From Hyaloscypha bicolor E (taxonomy: Eukaryota > Ascomycota > Leotiomycetes > Helotiales > Hyaloscyphaceae): a stretch of DNA of 64,000 nt. A program made the position numbers and the translations under genes. The notes beneath the pieces were generated by a model that worked only from the letters and a program-made list of their open reading frames with translations, had not been told where the DNA came from and did not search any database. Below are positions 1 through 11,429 of the stretch, one piece after another. Positions within the stretch are counted from its first letter, which is position 1; each line of letters begins with the position of its first letter. The stretch is taken from assembly GCF_002865645.1 (NCBI RefSeq), contig NW_020194549.1, forward strand, positions 331,021 to 395,020. Direction: 5' to 3'.

Positions 1-475
1 GTTTTTCAGAAATGTGTTACCGACCCTTTTGCTTTTAAGTCTACCTACCGTTACACTGCCTTACCCGGGTTAAAGGGTCCGTTGACGTTCCTGGGGTGGC
101 TGACACTTTCTAGCCACTTACTTCAATACTTTCTACACCCGTTTCCGATATCAATGACCTCTGGCCTGGCTGCTACAACCACCAATTAAGTTCCGTGCTG
201 TTTCTCGGTATGCGGACGTTTCTGTAGCTAAACGTTTCGTGGCTTCCGCGCGCATACCTAACATAAGGGCTTCTTGCTCAAGCGAAGGAGGAATACGGCG
301 TTTCTTTATAAGCTTGCAAGAGTAAGTGAAACCGTTGGAAGTTTCATGGATTACATCTCTAAGACAAACACGACCTAGCTCTTCGGTGCGTCTCCTAGGA
401 CACAACGTCCCAAACGTAGTCACTCTCCATGTGACTTGCTGTTTAAGTCCCGTACCCACCTTTGCTCTTGTCCTC
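1..475. other. No recognisable gene
   Basis: Open frames on the minus strand (about 151-459) run downstream of the 2EXR ORF, but they show no domain I recognise and no ATG in a sensible place. This could be the decayed 3' part of the 2EXR gene, since that protein ends far earlier than is usual. I see no RNA gene or repeat. Confidence 0.4.
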
Positions 476-775
476 TCACCAGCCTCCGACTAAAACAACC
501 CGCGTGGAAATAGTTGCTGCTTGACGGGACTCGCGGCAGGCGTGTAGAAGTGAAGGTACATTTGGATGTGTAGAGAAGAAGAGATGTTTCCAGGTAGCAT
601 TTGAGGGGTAGGCGTCCACCTCGAGGAGTTGAGGGTCGGAAATGGAGACTTGGATGAATTGAGAGTGGCATAGGTGAACTGCGCAACCCCATATCATGCA
701 TCGGATTTCGATTGGAAACCTCTTGAATCGAGGGAAGTACTGTAGGACTGTGTTGTTGCGTAATTGAGTCTCCAT
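476..775 (-). pseudogene. 2EXR-domain protein, short or truncated
   Basis: The 99-residue frame starts at an ATG and carries the two hallmarks of the fungal 2EXR domain. These are a leading F-P-x-E-I-R-x-x-I-W block (FPIEIRCMIW, about residues 21-30) and, about 45 residues later, LLHACRESRQ. 2EXR proteins are abundant fungal proteins of unknown biochemical role and are normally 200-450 residues long; this one stops about ten residues after the second motif. I found no convincing donor and acceptor pair to extend it, so it is either a decayed copy or a gene whose 3' exon I cannot see. A pogo-like transposon begins about 130 bp upstream of its start, within the likely promoter, so expression may be affected. 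The domain call is fairly safe; whether the gene is functional is not. Confidence 0.5.
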
Positions 776-906
776 TGAGGCAGGAGGTATTGTTGATATT
801 TGGTAAAGTTCGAAGATGTGAAATAGTTTTTGCAAGGGGACGCGACGCGTCCGCCTCGGTCCGTCTCGGTCGGAAAGCAGTTCCAGGCGAGTTGTAACCG
901 ATTTCC

Positions 907-946
907 AAGGTCAATGCACACCCCAAGCGAATGCACACCCCAAATT
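907..946 (+). repeat. Left terminal inverted repeat of the pogo-like element
   Basis: It starts CCAAGGTCAATGCACACCCC and contains a second AATGCACACCC at 930-940. It matches the right end in reverse complement, including the 17-bp offset between the two motif copies. Confidence 0.75.
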
Positions 947-1063
947 TTCAGCCCACCTCGGACTTAATTAATTAATTATTAAATAACCACACTATTAATC
1001 GGTCTAAAATTAAAGATATAGAGTAATTGAACTAGGCGCATTAAGTTGGCTAACCAGGATTTT

Positions 1064-3031
1064 TTATTTTCTAAGACGTTGAGGTAAAATAATCTCCCTT
1101 CCTGATCGGGAAGTCTGCACCACCCCTATAGCTTCAGAATCGTCCTCTTCCACGATTACCGCTTCCTGAGCCCCTAAATTCGATAAAATCGAAGACCCTA
1201 CCCTCAATATTACTATACGGGACGGTTTGGCTTTCTTAGCAGCATTTCTAGCTGCCGTAGCTGCCTTTCTTGCTGCTGCTCTCTCCAAAACCTCCATTTT
1301 ATACTTCTCCCTCTTTACTCCATCGTCAATCTCTTTTTGCTTCGCCTTCCTTACCTTCTCTACCTCCTTCTCCTGCTTTTCCAAGGCATCTTTTATCGCT
1401 TTAGTAATCTTTGCATCCTCCTTTGCCTTCTGCTTATCCAATTTTTCTTGTTCTGCCTTCGCAGCCTTCGTCTCCTCAAATGCTATTGCAGCTAGTACTT
1501 CAGCTGTTCCAAAGAACTGGGCCTTTCCTGCAGGCTCTCCTGTCAAATTGAGCTTTTTCCCTCGACGTCTCTTCTTCTTTTCAAGCTATAAAGCTTCTTT
1601 CAAACCCTCTGCGCGGTGCTCTGCAATGGAAGCCTTTGCTGCATTTGATTCGTTCGCTTTGGTGAGCTTGCGAAAGGCCGCTTTGGATGGGTTCTTTGCA
1701 TAGATTTTCGAGAATTGCCGCATACGTTTTATAGTATAAGAAGTCGCAATTGCGTTGAGAGGAGCTTCAGGAGGAGTTTGTGGCCTTAATGGGGCGATAG
1801 CTAAAAGGATAATTAATGGTTAGTATGGCCATATACCCGTCTTCTTCCAAGCGGATAAAATATTCGATTCAGACATACTTTTGTCCCAAGCAGGCTTAAA
1901 AACAGACCAAAATGTCCTTTTTATTAAAGAAGAAATGCCCTTACTAGTATCCAAAAGCCTATTAATCTCGGTAGAATAACAAGTAGAAAGTGGTAAAAAG
2001 CAGCCCATGTCAAGAGGTTAAAGACGGTGTGTCGAATGCGGAGGTAAAATAAGAAGCAGAATTTTAAGGCGATCGTATGTCCGTATAAACTTCATATTAA
2101 CGTGGCTAGAATGCCTATCTACGATCAAAAGCCTCCTCCCATGTCCTGCTTTCGTACGAGTAGCGGGATCAAAAACCTGGGTAAGATATGCCATACCAAG
2201 GGTATTAGATGACCATCCATTCGTACTAGACGTAAACCAGGCATGTTCTCTCTCTTTTAAATCGTCTAACCAGCTATCCTGAAGGTCTCCAGAGACTCCT
2301 TTGTAAATAAGAGCTAGTGGAATCTTCGTACCATCCGTACAAATAGAGGCAAGCAAGCTAATAAACTCTCGCGAGCCATCTTGCTTTGCTACTGTGATTT
2401 TCCCACTATTATATGCTTGTTTCGTTATTATACGCTTTATCATATGTATAATTCCAATCAAAAAACCCTTCTCGTCCCAATTATATACGTTTTCTGCTGT
2501 AATATTGTAATTCTCGATCGCTTTAATTAACTAAGTGGGGGGGGGGGAACATTAGCCATTTTATCCATAAAGTAAGCAAGAAATGGATAAAATACTAAAA
2601 TTAAATATTACCAAATTAAAAAAGAACTGAATATGGGGCCCATATTCCGATTTCATTCGCAGATTATCGATATTCCGCAAATAAAGGCTCTTGAGACGTA
2701 TGGAGTGGCATTGGACGAAACCAGCCGTCCAGTTCTTGTTCACATCGCCTCCAATAATCTCCTCTGCGAGGTTTTTGATAATCTGTGAGGTTGGAGGAAG
2801 CCCACGCACTGTAAGCTTATTGATTTGATTAATGAGAGCCTCTTCTTGCGTATTGGTAAGAAGTTTATGGTGTAGAGAGGTTACTTCTTGTCTGGAGGCA
2901 CATATCCCTTTATACCTTCGCATAAGGGTGGTACGTTCAATACCAAAATCCCTAGCAACCTGGCTATAATTGGGTATCAATTGCGCATTCAGCGCATCAA
3001 TCGCTTTCTCAATATCTTGTTCGCTCACCAT
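1064..3031 (-). pseudogene. Degenerate pogo/Fot1-like DDE transposase
   Basis: The reading frame can be followed through an N-terminal Psq-type helix-turn-helix (MVSEQDIEKAID... with YSQVARDFGI), a CENP-B-like region, and a DDE domain. The three catalytic acidic positions are visible: NWDEKGF near 2470, VDRHSSH near 2125 (family form VDGHGSH) and PLDMGCF near 2010. A Lys/Glu-rich coiled coil (about 1250-1480) and a C-terminal tail follow. It is broken by three in-frame stops, TAA at 2018-2020, TAA at 1820-1822 and TAG at 1586-1588. All three fit a C to T change of a glutamine codon, the RIP signature. A frame disturbance lies near the poly-G run at 2537-2547. The natural start is probably the ATG at 3031 (MVSEQ), although the frame is open to an ATG inside the terminal repeat. 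The copy cannot make a full transposase. Confidence 0.75.
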
Positions 3032-3063
3032 TTTATCGAATTTTGAAGATGGTGGGATAATTT

Positions 3064-3104
3064 TTGGGGGGGTGTGCATTCAGTGTGGGTGTGCATTGAC
3101 CTTG
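3064..3104 (-). repeat. Right terminal inverted repeat of the pogo-like element
   Basis: Read on the minus strand it begins CCAAGGTCAATGCACACCC, with the second motif copy at 3070-3080. An in-frame ATG of the transposase frame lies inside this repeat, at the inner motif copy. Confidence 0.75.
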
Positions 3105-3259
3105 GATCTCGGTTACACTAAGCCGAATAAATATATATAGCCGAGGTCCCCTTGAAGCTCAAGCTCTCAGCCCCGCACTAGCTTCCACAAGGTTCAACAT
3201 CATTTCAAAATGTGATCCATCTCCCAACCCAAAGGCTAGAAACTTAAACATACTACATC

Positions 3260-5077
3260 ATGGCCACCGATGCGCCTTGGCAAGCCATTGCACTACGAAA
3301 ACAGGCACAACGACAGTCCAGGATTCCCTCCGCCTGGCTCCTCAAAACGCCTCCGTTAACTTCCACCCTCGACGTCCGTTTCATTCCTGGAACTAGTGGT
3401 ATCCTGGACTCTCATGAACTCTTCATAACCGAAAACTACGATGCCACATCATTGGCAGATGCTATTCGATCTCACCAGCTCACAGCAGAGGAAGTCACAA
3501 TTGCGTTCTGCAAACGGGCTGCTATAGCACAACAAGTTTGCAATTGCTTGACAGAAATCTTCTTCGACAAGGCAATTGAGCGAGCAAGGCTCCTAGATAA
3601 AGAATATGAAAGAACAGGAAAGACCTTGTAAGTATTTGGGGTGACTATGTCCATTTTCAACTGTCTTCACTGACTCCCAAACAAGTTGTGACTAGCTATT
3701 GCTAACTCATCCATTATCCAGAGGTCCATTACATGGCGTGCCAGTATCACTGAAAGATTCTTTCAATGTCGTTGGCTTTGATTCGTCCATTGGGATTGCA
3801 AGTTTGACAGGGAAACCTGCAAAGGAGAATGCTTTACTTGTCGATATTCTTCTAGAACAAGGGGCAGTGCTGTATTGCAAAACGAATATCCCCCAAACGC
3901 TTATGGCCCTGGACTCGGATAACAACGTTTTTGGAAGAGTGCTGAATCCGAGGAATAAGTTGGCGACTGCTGGTGGAAGCTCAGGTGGCGAGGGCGCGTT
4001 GGTGGCGATGAGAGGGAGTGTTTTGGGAGTCGGTACCGATGTTGGAGGTAGTATTCGGATTCCTGCTATGTGTGGCGGACTGTACGGGATTAAGCCAAGC
4101 GCGGAGAGAATTCCTTACGTGGGGCAGGAGAATGGGAGTAGGAAGGGAGCAAGCAACATTGGTTTGCCCGCCAGCGCGGGCCCCATCGCTGTGAGCTTGA
4201 GGGATTGCGAACTGTTTCTGAAAACTGTCTCCGACGCCAGGCCATGGGAACGAGATCCAAGTCTTGCATATGGATTATGGTCAGAGCAAGGCTCAATCGA
4301 GAGGCAGCCATTGCTCGGAGTCATCAGACAGGACGGCGTGATCACACCTCTCCCACCAGTTAGCAAGGCACTGGATGAGACAGTAAAATCTCTCCGCAAT
4401 TCCGGTCTCGAAGTCATCGAAATCGATGCCCCTGCCTTCAAAAAGTGCCAGTCACTAGCAAACAAATTCTTTGGCATTGACGGTGGAAACCACATGTTCG
4501 ATCTCCTGGAGGCTACCAAAGAACCCCTGACTACCTGGCTCAGCACACGCCTGCGCCGCGGAACACCCATTTCTCTTGACAGACTCGTCGATATCCATGC
4601 GCAGAAGGTGGAGCTTGAGACAGAGATGCTGAAGGTATGGCGAGATCCGAGGACGGGAAGGCAAATCGATGCATTTATCTGCCCTGTTGCACCGCATCCC
4701 GTACCGCCCATCGATCGTTGGAATGGTGTTAGTTACACAAGTAGTTTTGTACTGTTGGACTACCCAGCGGGCACGTTACCTGTTAGGGACTTCAGTGAGG
4801 AGGATTTGAACTGTGTGTTGAGTAACAGTAAGCCTTTAGGCAGCTGGGATAAGATTAACAGAGAGTTGTGTAGGTGATGTCTTTGCAGATTAAAGCCCTG
4901 TGGGAGAGCTAATTGTGTGCAGGGGACGAAAAGACCGTCGATAGGAGGATCTACCTTAATACCACATTATCTGTTCAAGTCGTGGCGCCCAAACTGCAGG
5001 AAAGACGATTATATCAAGCCATGTCACTCATCGATAGTATCCTTCAAATGAAGTCCATCGGAAGAGCGAAGCTTTGA
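3260..5077 (+). CDS. Amidase-signature family amidase (acetamidase-like), three exons
   Basis: Exons are 3260-3627, 3722-4869 and 4923-5077, giving 556 residues, normal for fungal amidases. Intron 1 has GTAAGT, a GCTAAC branch site and CAG; joining it restores TLGPLHGVPVSLKDSF. Intron 2 is 53 nt with donor GTAGGT; joining it gives NRELWDEKTVDRRIY followed by the conserved tail LSVQVVAPKLQERRLYQAM. Without this last exon the protein would end 50 residues early at an apparent stop (4875-4877). The Ser-cisSer-Lys catalytic set of the family is present: Lys in SLKDSF, the Gly/Ser stretch AGGSSGGEGA, and Ser in DVGGSIRIP. These enzymes hydrolyse small amides to acid plus ammonia and are often cytosolic nitrogen-scavenging enzymes; the actual substrate cannot be read from sequence. 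A transposon ends about 155 bp upstream of the start, so the promoter is short. Confidence 0.9.
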
Positions 5078-5844
5078 GGGAGAAAATAGTGTAGATGATT
5101 TATGGCATTAGTCTTGTCACTTTTCAGTCCCCTGAAGTGTTCCAGACTCGATGAGTGATTCGGAACGTGAGTGTGTTTGGACGAGAGTCGACGGCAAGGC
5201 GTGCGTGACCACGATAAGTCTTCCGTCCCGAAGATAACTCTGTATTTTGGTCACTGATGTGCAGATATGAGAAACCCAAGAGCCCAGTACATGTGTGTGA
5301 CTTGAAGATGCTATGTTCAATCTGATACTATACAGTGCACGTACGAACAATGTACACCTATTGACTCGCACGTCCTCAGTCAGGTAGTGGAAGGTGCCAC
5401 CGCTCAAGGCTCTGGTTTTCTCTCACACCTTACACTTCACATCACATCACCAAACTTCATCAATCTCGCATTGTCCGTCCATTCACAATCTGCCCTCGCC
5501 TCGCGACCGACCCCGCCAAACCTCGCCTGCTCAATCAGCCGTCGTCCTCGCTATCAACCGCTGCCTCCTCAGTCAATCATCGCATGTTGCTAGGCCACAA
5601 TCGCTTTCTTTATTCTTCTCGAAGCTTACGAATCATTTTGCAGCTTCCTCGCTACCCACTGCGGATTTCTGAAACCTCCCAGCAGCGATTGCCTCTTAAT
5701 GGTCAACAACTGCATATCAGGCGAGATTGGATCTGTTGCGACAAAGCGGATCCTGCTACCATTGCCTCGATAACTCGGTGTTCGAGAAGTTTGTGGAACA
5801 GGCGTATATTTTGTGTTGTTTCATCTCCAAAATAGATCGGAGAG
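5078..5844. other. Intergenic region between amidase and Zn2Cys6-ankyrin gene
   Basis: The two flanking genes converge here, so both 3' untranslated regions should lie in it. A C/T-rich stretch at about 5400-5600 looks like a fungal leader sequence, but the open frames following it show nothing I recognise. No repeat or RNA gene seen. Confidence 0.4.
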
Positions 5845-7382
5845 TCAGCCGGGACTCCAGCTTAGATCAAATGTTGGGGAACTCGAATGGCCAATGGTGG
5901 CGTTGCTCAACCGCTGTACAACTTCAACATGCCCAGCTTCCTCAGCCAGTGCAAGTGGGGTCTTATTTTGAAGGTAAACACGATCCACTTCAGCGCCGTT
6001 GTCCAACAGAAGGCAAACAATATCCAGCGAGCCAGACATGGCCGCCGCTTGAAGAGGGGTAAAAGGCAGTGGCATCAACGGCTTAGGGTCGACATGAGAA
6101 CCGCATTCTATCAGAAATCTGATATATTGCAAAGAGCAACCTCCAAGTATCGATGCACCGAGGACCGTCTGGCCGCTCAGGTCTCGATTATTCAGATGAT
6201 ACTGCGTACATTGGCCTGAGGTCTCTCCTAGTCTGCGCAAAATACCACGACCGAGTCCTTCCATTCTGAGAGACGATGCCATATAGAACGGTGATTGGCC
6301 ATAGATATCCCTCGCTTCAAGGGCCTCGACAGGTAGAACACGAAGGAAATCCATGACCGTGTCAATTCCACCTAGAATTGGTGGTACATCCTGCGTTATG
6401 CTCGTTCCTGGAAAAATTCCTTTGTGAAATGGGCTGCCTGATACTGTGGATGCGAAAGGACTCTGCATCATACACTGCAACGGAGGTAACGGTGATACGA
6501 GGTGAGACGGAATAAAACCATCCACTGTGGATTGGATGGACTTCGAAATGTCACTGCACGTTCTCGGAAGTGATCTGGCTAGACTTTTCAGTAAGTCCAA
6601 GTCGGATGGCAGGGCCTGTCCTGGAACATCGCGCAAACTGAGAGCCTCCCATACGAGACTCTCAGCACGGATGTGCTCCCCTGTGCTCCAAAGCATGTCG
6701 GCCAATTTTTTCAATAGGCTCTTAGTCTCATGAAATGCCTTGATGTCCAGCTTCCAGAACTCGCGATAAGCATTCAAAATACGATTGTAGGCTGCCTCTG
6801 CAATCTCGGTTTCCCCGCAGCCCGCCAAACGGTCTGCCAAAACCTCAGCCTGAGCCGGCATCAATGTAAGAATACGCACGTTCGCATTCCTGGAAGAGAA
6901 TAATTCGGCATTTATGTTTTCGTCTCGGTGTAAACCCGGAATCGAATAATCTAAAGCGACTTGTAACTTCATCGTCGCCTCGACTTGCATTTCTAAAACT
7001 CTCAACCTACGAATCAATCAGCGATATTCGATCACCGAATTGAGGGGCACTATGCTGACCTTCTCCGTAGCTCCTGCTTGAGCTCTGGCATATCTTTCGG
7101 AACTTCGATTTGTTGTGGAACAGAAGCAGGAGTAGCATCGACCCTGCTGCCAGGTCGTCTAGGAGCTCGAGAACGTGGAGGAGGGTATTCGTGTGGCCCG
7201 CATTCATGATTGAACTGCGTGCATCTTTCACACTTGTCTTGTCGTCCACCCGTAATCCAAGTGCGATTTACTGGCACACACTGAGAGTGTTACTTAACTA
7301 GGCCTTCAAGCCTTGGGACAGAGAAATGGCCTACTTTCTGCTTGCTGCCTCTGCACACCGGGCACATCGGAACCCCAGGCAT
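5845..7382 (-). CDS. Zn2Cys6 zinc-cluster protein with C-terminal ankyrin repeats
   Basis: I build three exons (7382-7335, 7280-7060, 7006-5845), 476 residues. The first intron (54 nt, GTAGGC...CAG) splits the zinc cluster; splicing puts Cys at residues 7, 10, 17, 33, 36 and 43, a perfect Cx2Cx6C...Cx2Cx6C pattern. This validates the model. The second intron (GTCAGC...TAG, 53 nt) joins a short leucine-rich coiled coil (PELKQELRRR to LRVLEMQV), the usual dimerisation element after the cluster. A helical region (about 110-220) follows, then ankyrin-type repeats at about 330-460 (for example TPLQAAAMSGSLDIVCLLLDNGA). The N-terminus predicts a DNA-binding nuclear protein; ankyrin repeats instead of the usual fungal transcription-factor domain are less common. 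It diverges from an NLR gene that also ends in ankyrin repeats. Target genes are unknown. Confidence 0.8.
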
Positions 7383-8032
7383 CGCGATTGCATTTCAGGT
7401 CGTTCCCGTGGCCGAAGCCAAAGATTTTGACCAGGCTGGCGCAGCCCTAATTAATGCATTATCGGCACGAAATCAATGAAGCTCTTGTCAACCTGGTCGT
7501 TGTCTGCGCCGGTTAGACCTTGCTCGGATTCGAATTGGACTCGACCTCAATGTTCGAAAATGGTGCGTTTTCCAAGATGAAAACATGGATGAAGACATTA
7601 TGAAATCACTTCGCCCGCCAAATAATACGCAATCGACGAGGCTCTATGGTCGCCTCGTTCTAGGCAGACGGGAGGCCGCAGTTGGTTCGGGGAGCGGATG
7701 CATACCCCCACGGGTGCGATGGCGCATTGCGATCGGGTGCGATCTCAGTGCGAGCGGGCTGCGAGCGGTTGCGAACTTGCAGGGTTCTGACGCAAGGGAA
7801 TCAACCTGCAGCAAGGCTGTGACGGACTCTTCTAATCTTGGAAGCCAGGCTGCCTGCGAGGCTTCCCTATATCTTACACTCGGTGAGACTCGGTGAGAGC
7901 ACGTTTGAGACGGCATGGACCATGATCGCTTCCGTGAGCCTCCAATTTCCAAAGTTATTGATATCGATCATCACCAAATGTACTAAGCAAGACTCAGCAG
8001 GCTAAAACTTCAGTATCCAACACTACGCAGCC
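7383..8032. promoter_or_regulatory. Shared bidirectional upstream region of the Zn2Cys6-ankyrin and NLR genes
   Basis: These 650 bp separate two divergently oriented starts and must hold both promoters. A stretch at about 7690-7780 is rich in short repeated words of the form TGCGANCGG/GCGATCGGG, which could be binding sites, but I cannot assign a factor. Confidence 0.45.
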
Positions 8033-10831
8033 ATGACTTTTGGCCAGACGGAAGAGTATGAGTGGCAGAACTGTACGGTAGATTGGGACTTGGTGTCGTG
8101 CGATTCCGGAATGGATCTTGGGATTGATAGGTAATGAAAATGCTCTAACTGAATTCTTTTGCTAATTGGGTTCATTACTCCAGGCCGGTCATAGAATCAC
8201 TATACCACCTCTCATACCTCGATTCGATCTGTAAAGATGATTCGAGTTTAAATCTACCTCAGACAAGTTCAATGTACGCAACTGCTGGCTCCGATTGCTC
8301 CACTCGTGCCTACTCTATTGACGAAGTTGTTCGCGGCTTCTGGGATATATTTCAATCAAGTAGCCCCAGTAGTCCAACAGAGGTTCTGAGCAAGAAACAT
8401 TGGACGGATTTCGAACTTCATGGAGATCCGTTTCCCGCTCCGTCCTGTGGTCTATGTGTACTTGGAAATTTGCAAGCTTCTTCAAGGGAGGATTGTCCCG
8501 GTGGACGTCCCATCCCCAGCACTCCAGATAGATGCCAGAAACATCATAAACACCCTAACAGTGTCTGGGGCAATTGTCGTTCTACTAGGACTTTAATATC
8601 AAGGAGTAGCGAATCGTTCGAGGGAACTGGCCGTTGGTTCCTGGACCACGAACGTTATAACCAGTGGCTTACTCAACCAGGTTCTTTCCTCTGGCTATGT
8701 GGGCGCCCAGGAGCTGGAAAGTCAGTCTTGATGTCCACAGTCATTCGTGATCTCGAGAAGACCCGGCGGGCCGGGGAGCTCGTTGTGTATTACTTTGCAA
8801 ATGGGTACTACCGCGGTGTCAGTACTGCAAAAGCCATACTTTGCTCCATGTTGGGGCAACTTCTATTTCGGAAGCCCGTTCGAAACTCTTTCGCCGAGGT
8901 TTTGCCTCTACTAAACGACGTTATTGCTGCTGGAAGTTCACTCTCTCTCACAAGTATAGCCTGGCTATTTTCGAAGATCAGACACAAATTGCGAAGTCAT
9001 GAGACTCTATACCTACTTCTGGATGGCTTAGATGAAGTATCTGACAGCCCGTCAGAGCGGGAGCTTGTGCTCGAACTCATCGATCAAGCAAGCCGCCACG
9101 ATCCGAATCATCAAATTAAATGCTTCATCTCATCACGATCAACATTCTTCGGGGCCAGACTCCCAAAGGGCGCTCTACGAGTTGATTTGGACTCTCACCC
9201 GCTGACTCGGAATGACATGAGCCTATACGTTCAGGACAGCCTGCACAAACTTGTGTTTACTCACCCTTCACGAGATATCAAGGATCTGGAGGAACGAGTA
9301 TTAAACTCAGCATCGGGGTCTTTCTTGCTCTTACGTTTGATATTGCAGCAAGCTGGACCTGGTGCCTCGAACAGCAGGGCGGATTTCAAGGACCTTCTTG
9401 TTAGATTGAGCGATTTCAGTGACATCGAACTTGGCGGAATCTATGGTGGAATGCTGGCGGGAATTGAGAACTCTAACAAGGAAGCTGCGCTGTCGATGTT
9501 GCGATGGGTAACATTCGCGGCTCGTCCCTTGGAGTTGCACGAGCTTCTCGCGCTATACAAACAGACTGGTGTCGAGATCAAGGAGGAAGATATCAGCACA
9601 ATCTCCGCCGGACTTCTGATCAACAGTGGGAATCAAATACGGTTCGCTCACCTTAGCGTGCGTGAGTATTTCGAGTCCCACCTGAGTGAGAAATGGGAAG
9701 CGCTCTCAGACGAGGCAAACGAGATGATCGCTCATACCTGTCTCAAGCTTATTCCAACGCAAGATCTTCTGCAAAGCTTGGGTTTGGCAAGCGAAAAGTA
9801 CGCATCGACTGAGAGTACGACTACCTTAGATTTTGTACCTTATGCTCGCATTCACTGGATGTTTCATTACAAGCGTGCTGAGCGACGCAGCACATACCTT
9901 GCTGGGCTCCTACATGATACTTTGGAGAATAGTCTCAAGATTTCCAGGAAGCACGGACTAGGACCGGGGATGGAGAACTCCACAAAAAGCGCATTTGAAA
10001 AATTCTCAGGCGCGGAGAATTTACAGCTCGATTTTGAACAGCACAATTTCGAATCTCCCAACGTTGTGAATATTGCTTTAGCAGTCAGCGCTGAATTTGG
10101 ATTTAGCAAGCTTGCAGAATTGGAACTGGATATGGGCGCGGACCCCAATGTTTCGTCCGGGCCAGGGCAACAAACTCCGCTTTGCTTGGCTGCGAAATGG
10201 GGCCATTTAGAAGTTGTCAAACTCCTGCTACACCGAGGCGCAGACCCCTTCATGGCGAGCTGGTCGGGGCTGACACCCGTGGCTTACGCAATGGCCAATG
10301 GACACTACGAGATACGGCAGTTGCTGGTGAGCCATCCAGCGAAAGGGTTGTGGAGAAGCAACGTTTATGAGGAATGGAGCGGTGACCAAAATGCTACTCA
10401 AGCAATGTGGTTGACTACTTCATTATCACCATCATGTACTTCTTGTTCTGATTACTGGATCAATTATGAGGTGAGTAGAAAAACCGGAAACAAAATGGGC
10501 AAGAAGGATACTGATGCATTTAAAGCTCCGCGCGGTGCCAGAAATCTGTGAGAATACAGGTAAAGTCCTCCCTCCGATCATGGTAAGCGGTGAGACCATA
10601 TCAGAGAGCGAACTCCAGCTCTCCATCAACTCTCCGAGTCTCGAAAAGTCCAGGATAGTTTCGACAGTCGTTAGATGGTATCCTGGAGTACCCATGTATC
10701 GGGTCTTGAAGTCAGTCTCTAAACGTGGTATCGACGATGTCAGAAAGCTGCTACTTGCCGCAGGCAATGATAAAGACAGGTTGGGCGTGGTAATTTCAGT
10801 GAGCAAGCTCTTGGCAAAATCGACGCTTTAA
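8033..10831 (+). CDS. NACHT-ankyrin NLR (fungal STAND NTPase)
   Basis: Exon 1 (8033-8130) and exon 2 (8184-10470) are joined by a 53-nt intron (GTAATG...CAG), adding a 61-residue N-terminus before the first Met of the long frame. A NACHT NTPase follows: Walker A GRPGAGKS at about residue 206 and Walker B LLLDGLDEV at about 310. The usual pre-NACHT helix (FLDHERYNQWL) and the typical C-terminal helical block (IRFAHLSVREYFES) are present. Two to three ankyrin repeats lie at about 665-745 (TPLCLAAKWGHLEVVKLLLHRGADP). A third exon is likely: donor GTGAGT at 10471, branch TACTGAT, acceptor AAG at 10525, then an in-frame tail to 10831 (total about 896 residues). If unspliced, the protein stops at 10551. 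Fungal NLRs of this class act in non-self recognition and cell-death signalling. The N-terminal effector part is not one I recognise. Confidence 0.85.
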
Positions 10832-10860
10832 CGACACTCCAGGATTACCGGTTTGGACCT

Positions 10861-10988
10861 TCCCCCATAGGGAGTTCGTGAAAGCGATGTGGCTAAATTT
10901 TTTACATAGTCTGGCTGGTCCGTGCCATAGAAGTTACTATGTAAAATACTTGGCCAAATCGCCTTCACGAACCCAGCGGAGGTAGGAA
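10861..10988. repeat. Long imperfect inverted repeat (hairpin) just 3' of the NLR gene
   Basis: A left arm at about 10861-10910 (containing GTTCGTGAAAGCGAT and TTTTTTACATAGT) is mirrored by a right arm at 10936-10988 (ACTATGTAAAATA ... ATCGCCTTCACGAAC), with a loop of about 25 nt. Arms match at roughly four positions in five. It may be a small MITE, or a structured 3' end of the NLR transcript. It begins only 30 bp after the predicted stop. Confidence 0.7.
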
Positions 10989-11208
10989 GGGGTATGTTTT
11001 TAGAGAGCTGTAATTGCTTTTTGGAAATAGAATTCGATTGTGACAACTAGGGAATTTGGAATGCGACTGCTATTGCCTTGGCAAATCGTATCGCTCTATT
11101 CATGGATTCAGAGACTTGCTCATAGCGAGGTACTCAAATCATCGTTGACAAGAATAGACCCATAATTGTTGCGGCCAGAGGTATCGGGATGGCGATCACC
11201 CCGATCGG

Positions 11209-11238
11209 GAACCGGGGGCGTGCGAAAACCCCCCGTTC
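11209..11238. repeat. GC-rich perfect-type hairpin
   Basis: GAACCGGGGG and CCCCCCGTTC flank a 10-nt loop, pairing at 9 of 10 positions. The surrounding 80 bp are markedly GC-rich against the local background. Function unknown. Confidence 0.5.
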
Positions 11239-11429
11239 GTGTGCGGGTCGCAAGACTCGCAACTAAACATCACGACTTAAAGCGAGACTGTGTCTTACTA
11301 TTCAGCTCCGTATCCTGACATTTTGATCTTCTCGAAATTCAAACGGTGTGATTATCACACCCTGTTGCGCCGACCCGTTCTGCTAGCCCACTCAAACGAT
11401 TTACCGCTGACAAAGCGAGGTTCCACGTG

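Larger units (their letters stand above)
907..3104 (-). mobile_element. pogo/Fot1-type (Tc1-mariner superfamily) DNA transposon
   Basis: The element is bounded by inverted repeats that both begin CCAAGGTCAATGCACACCC (left read on the plus strand, right on the minus strand). Between them lies a degenerate DDE transposase of the pogo class on the minus strand. Each end holds two copies of AATGCACACCC with start points 17 bp apart (913 and 930 at the left; 3070 and 3087 at the right), a likely transposase-binding arrangement. No clean TA target duplication is visible at the outermost matching bases, so the exact borders may be off by a few bases. The element lies between the 2EXR fragment and the amidase gene. 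Confidence 0.75.

Noticed and set aside
3699..4877. Amidase ending at the TGA at 4875
   Set aside because: It would lack the conserved C-terminal block; a 53-nt intron with donor GTAGGT restores it in frame.
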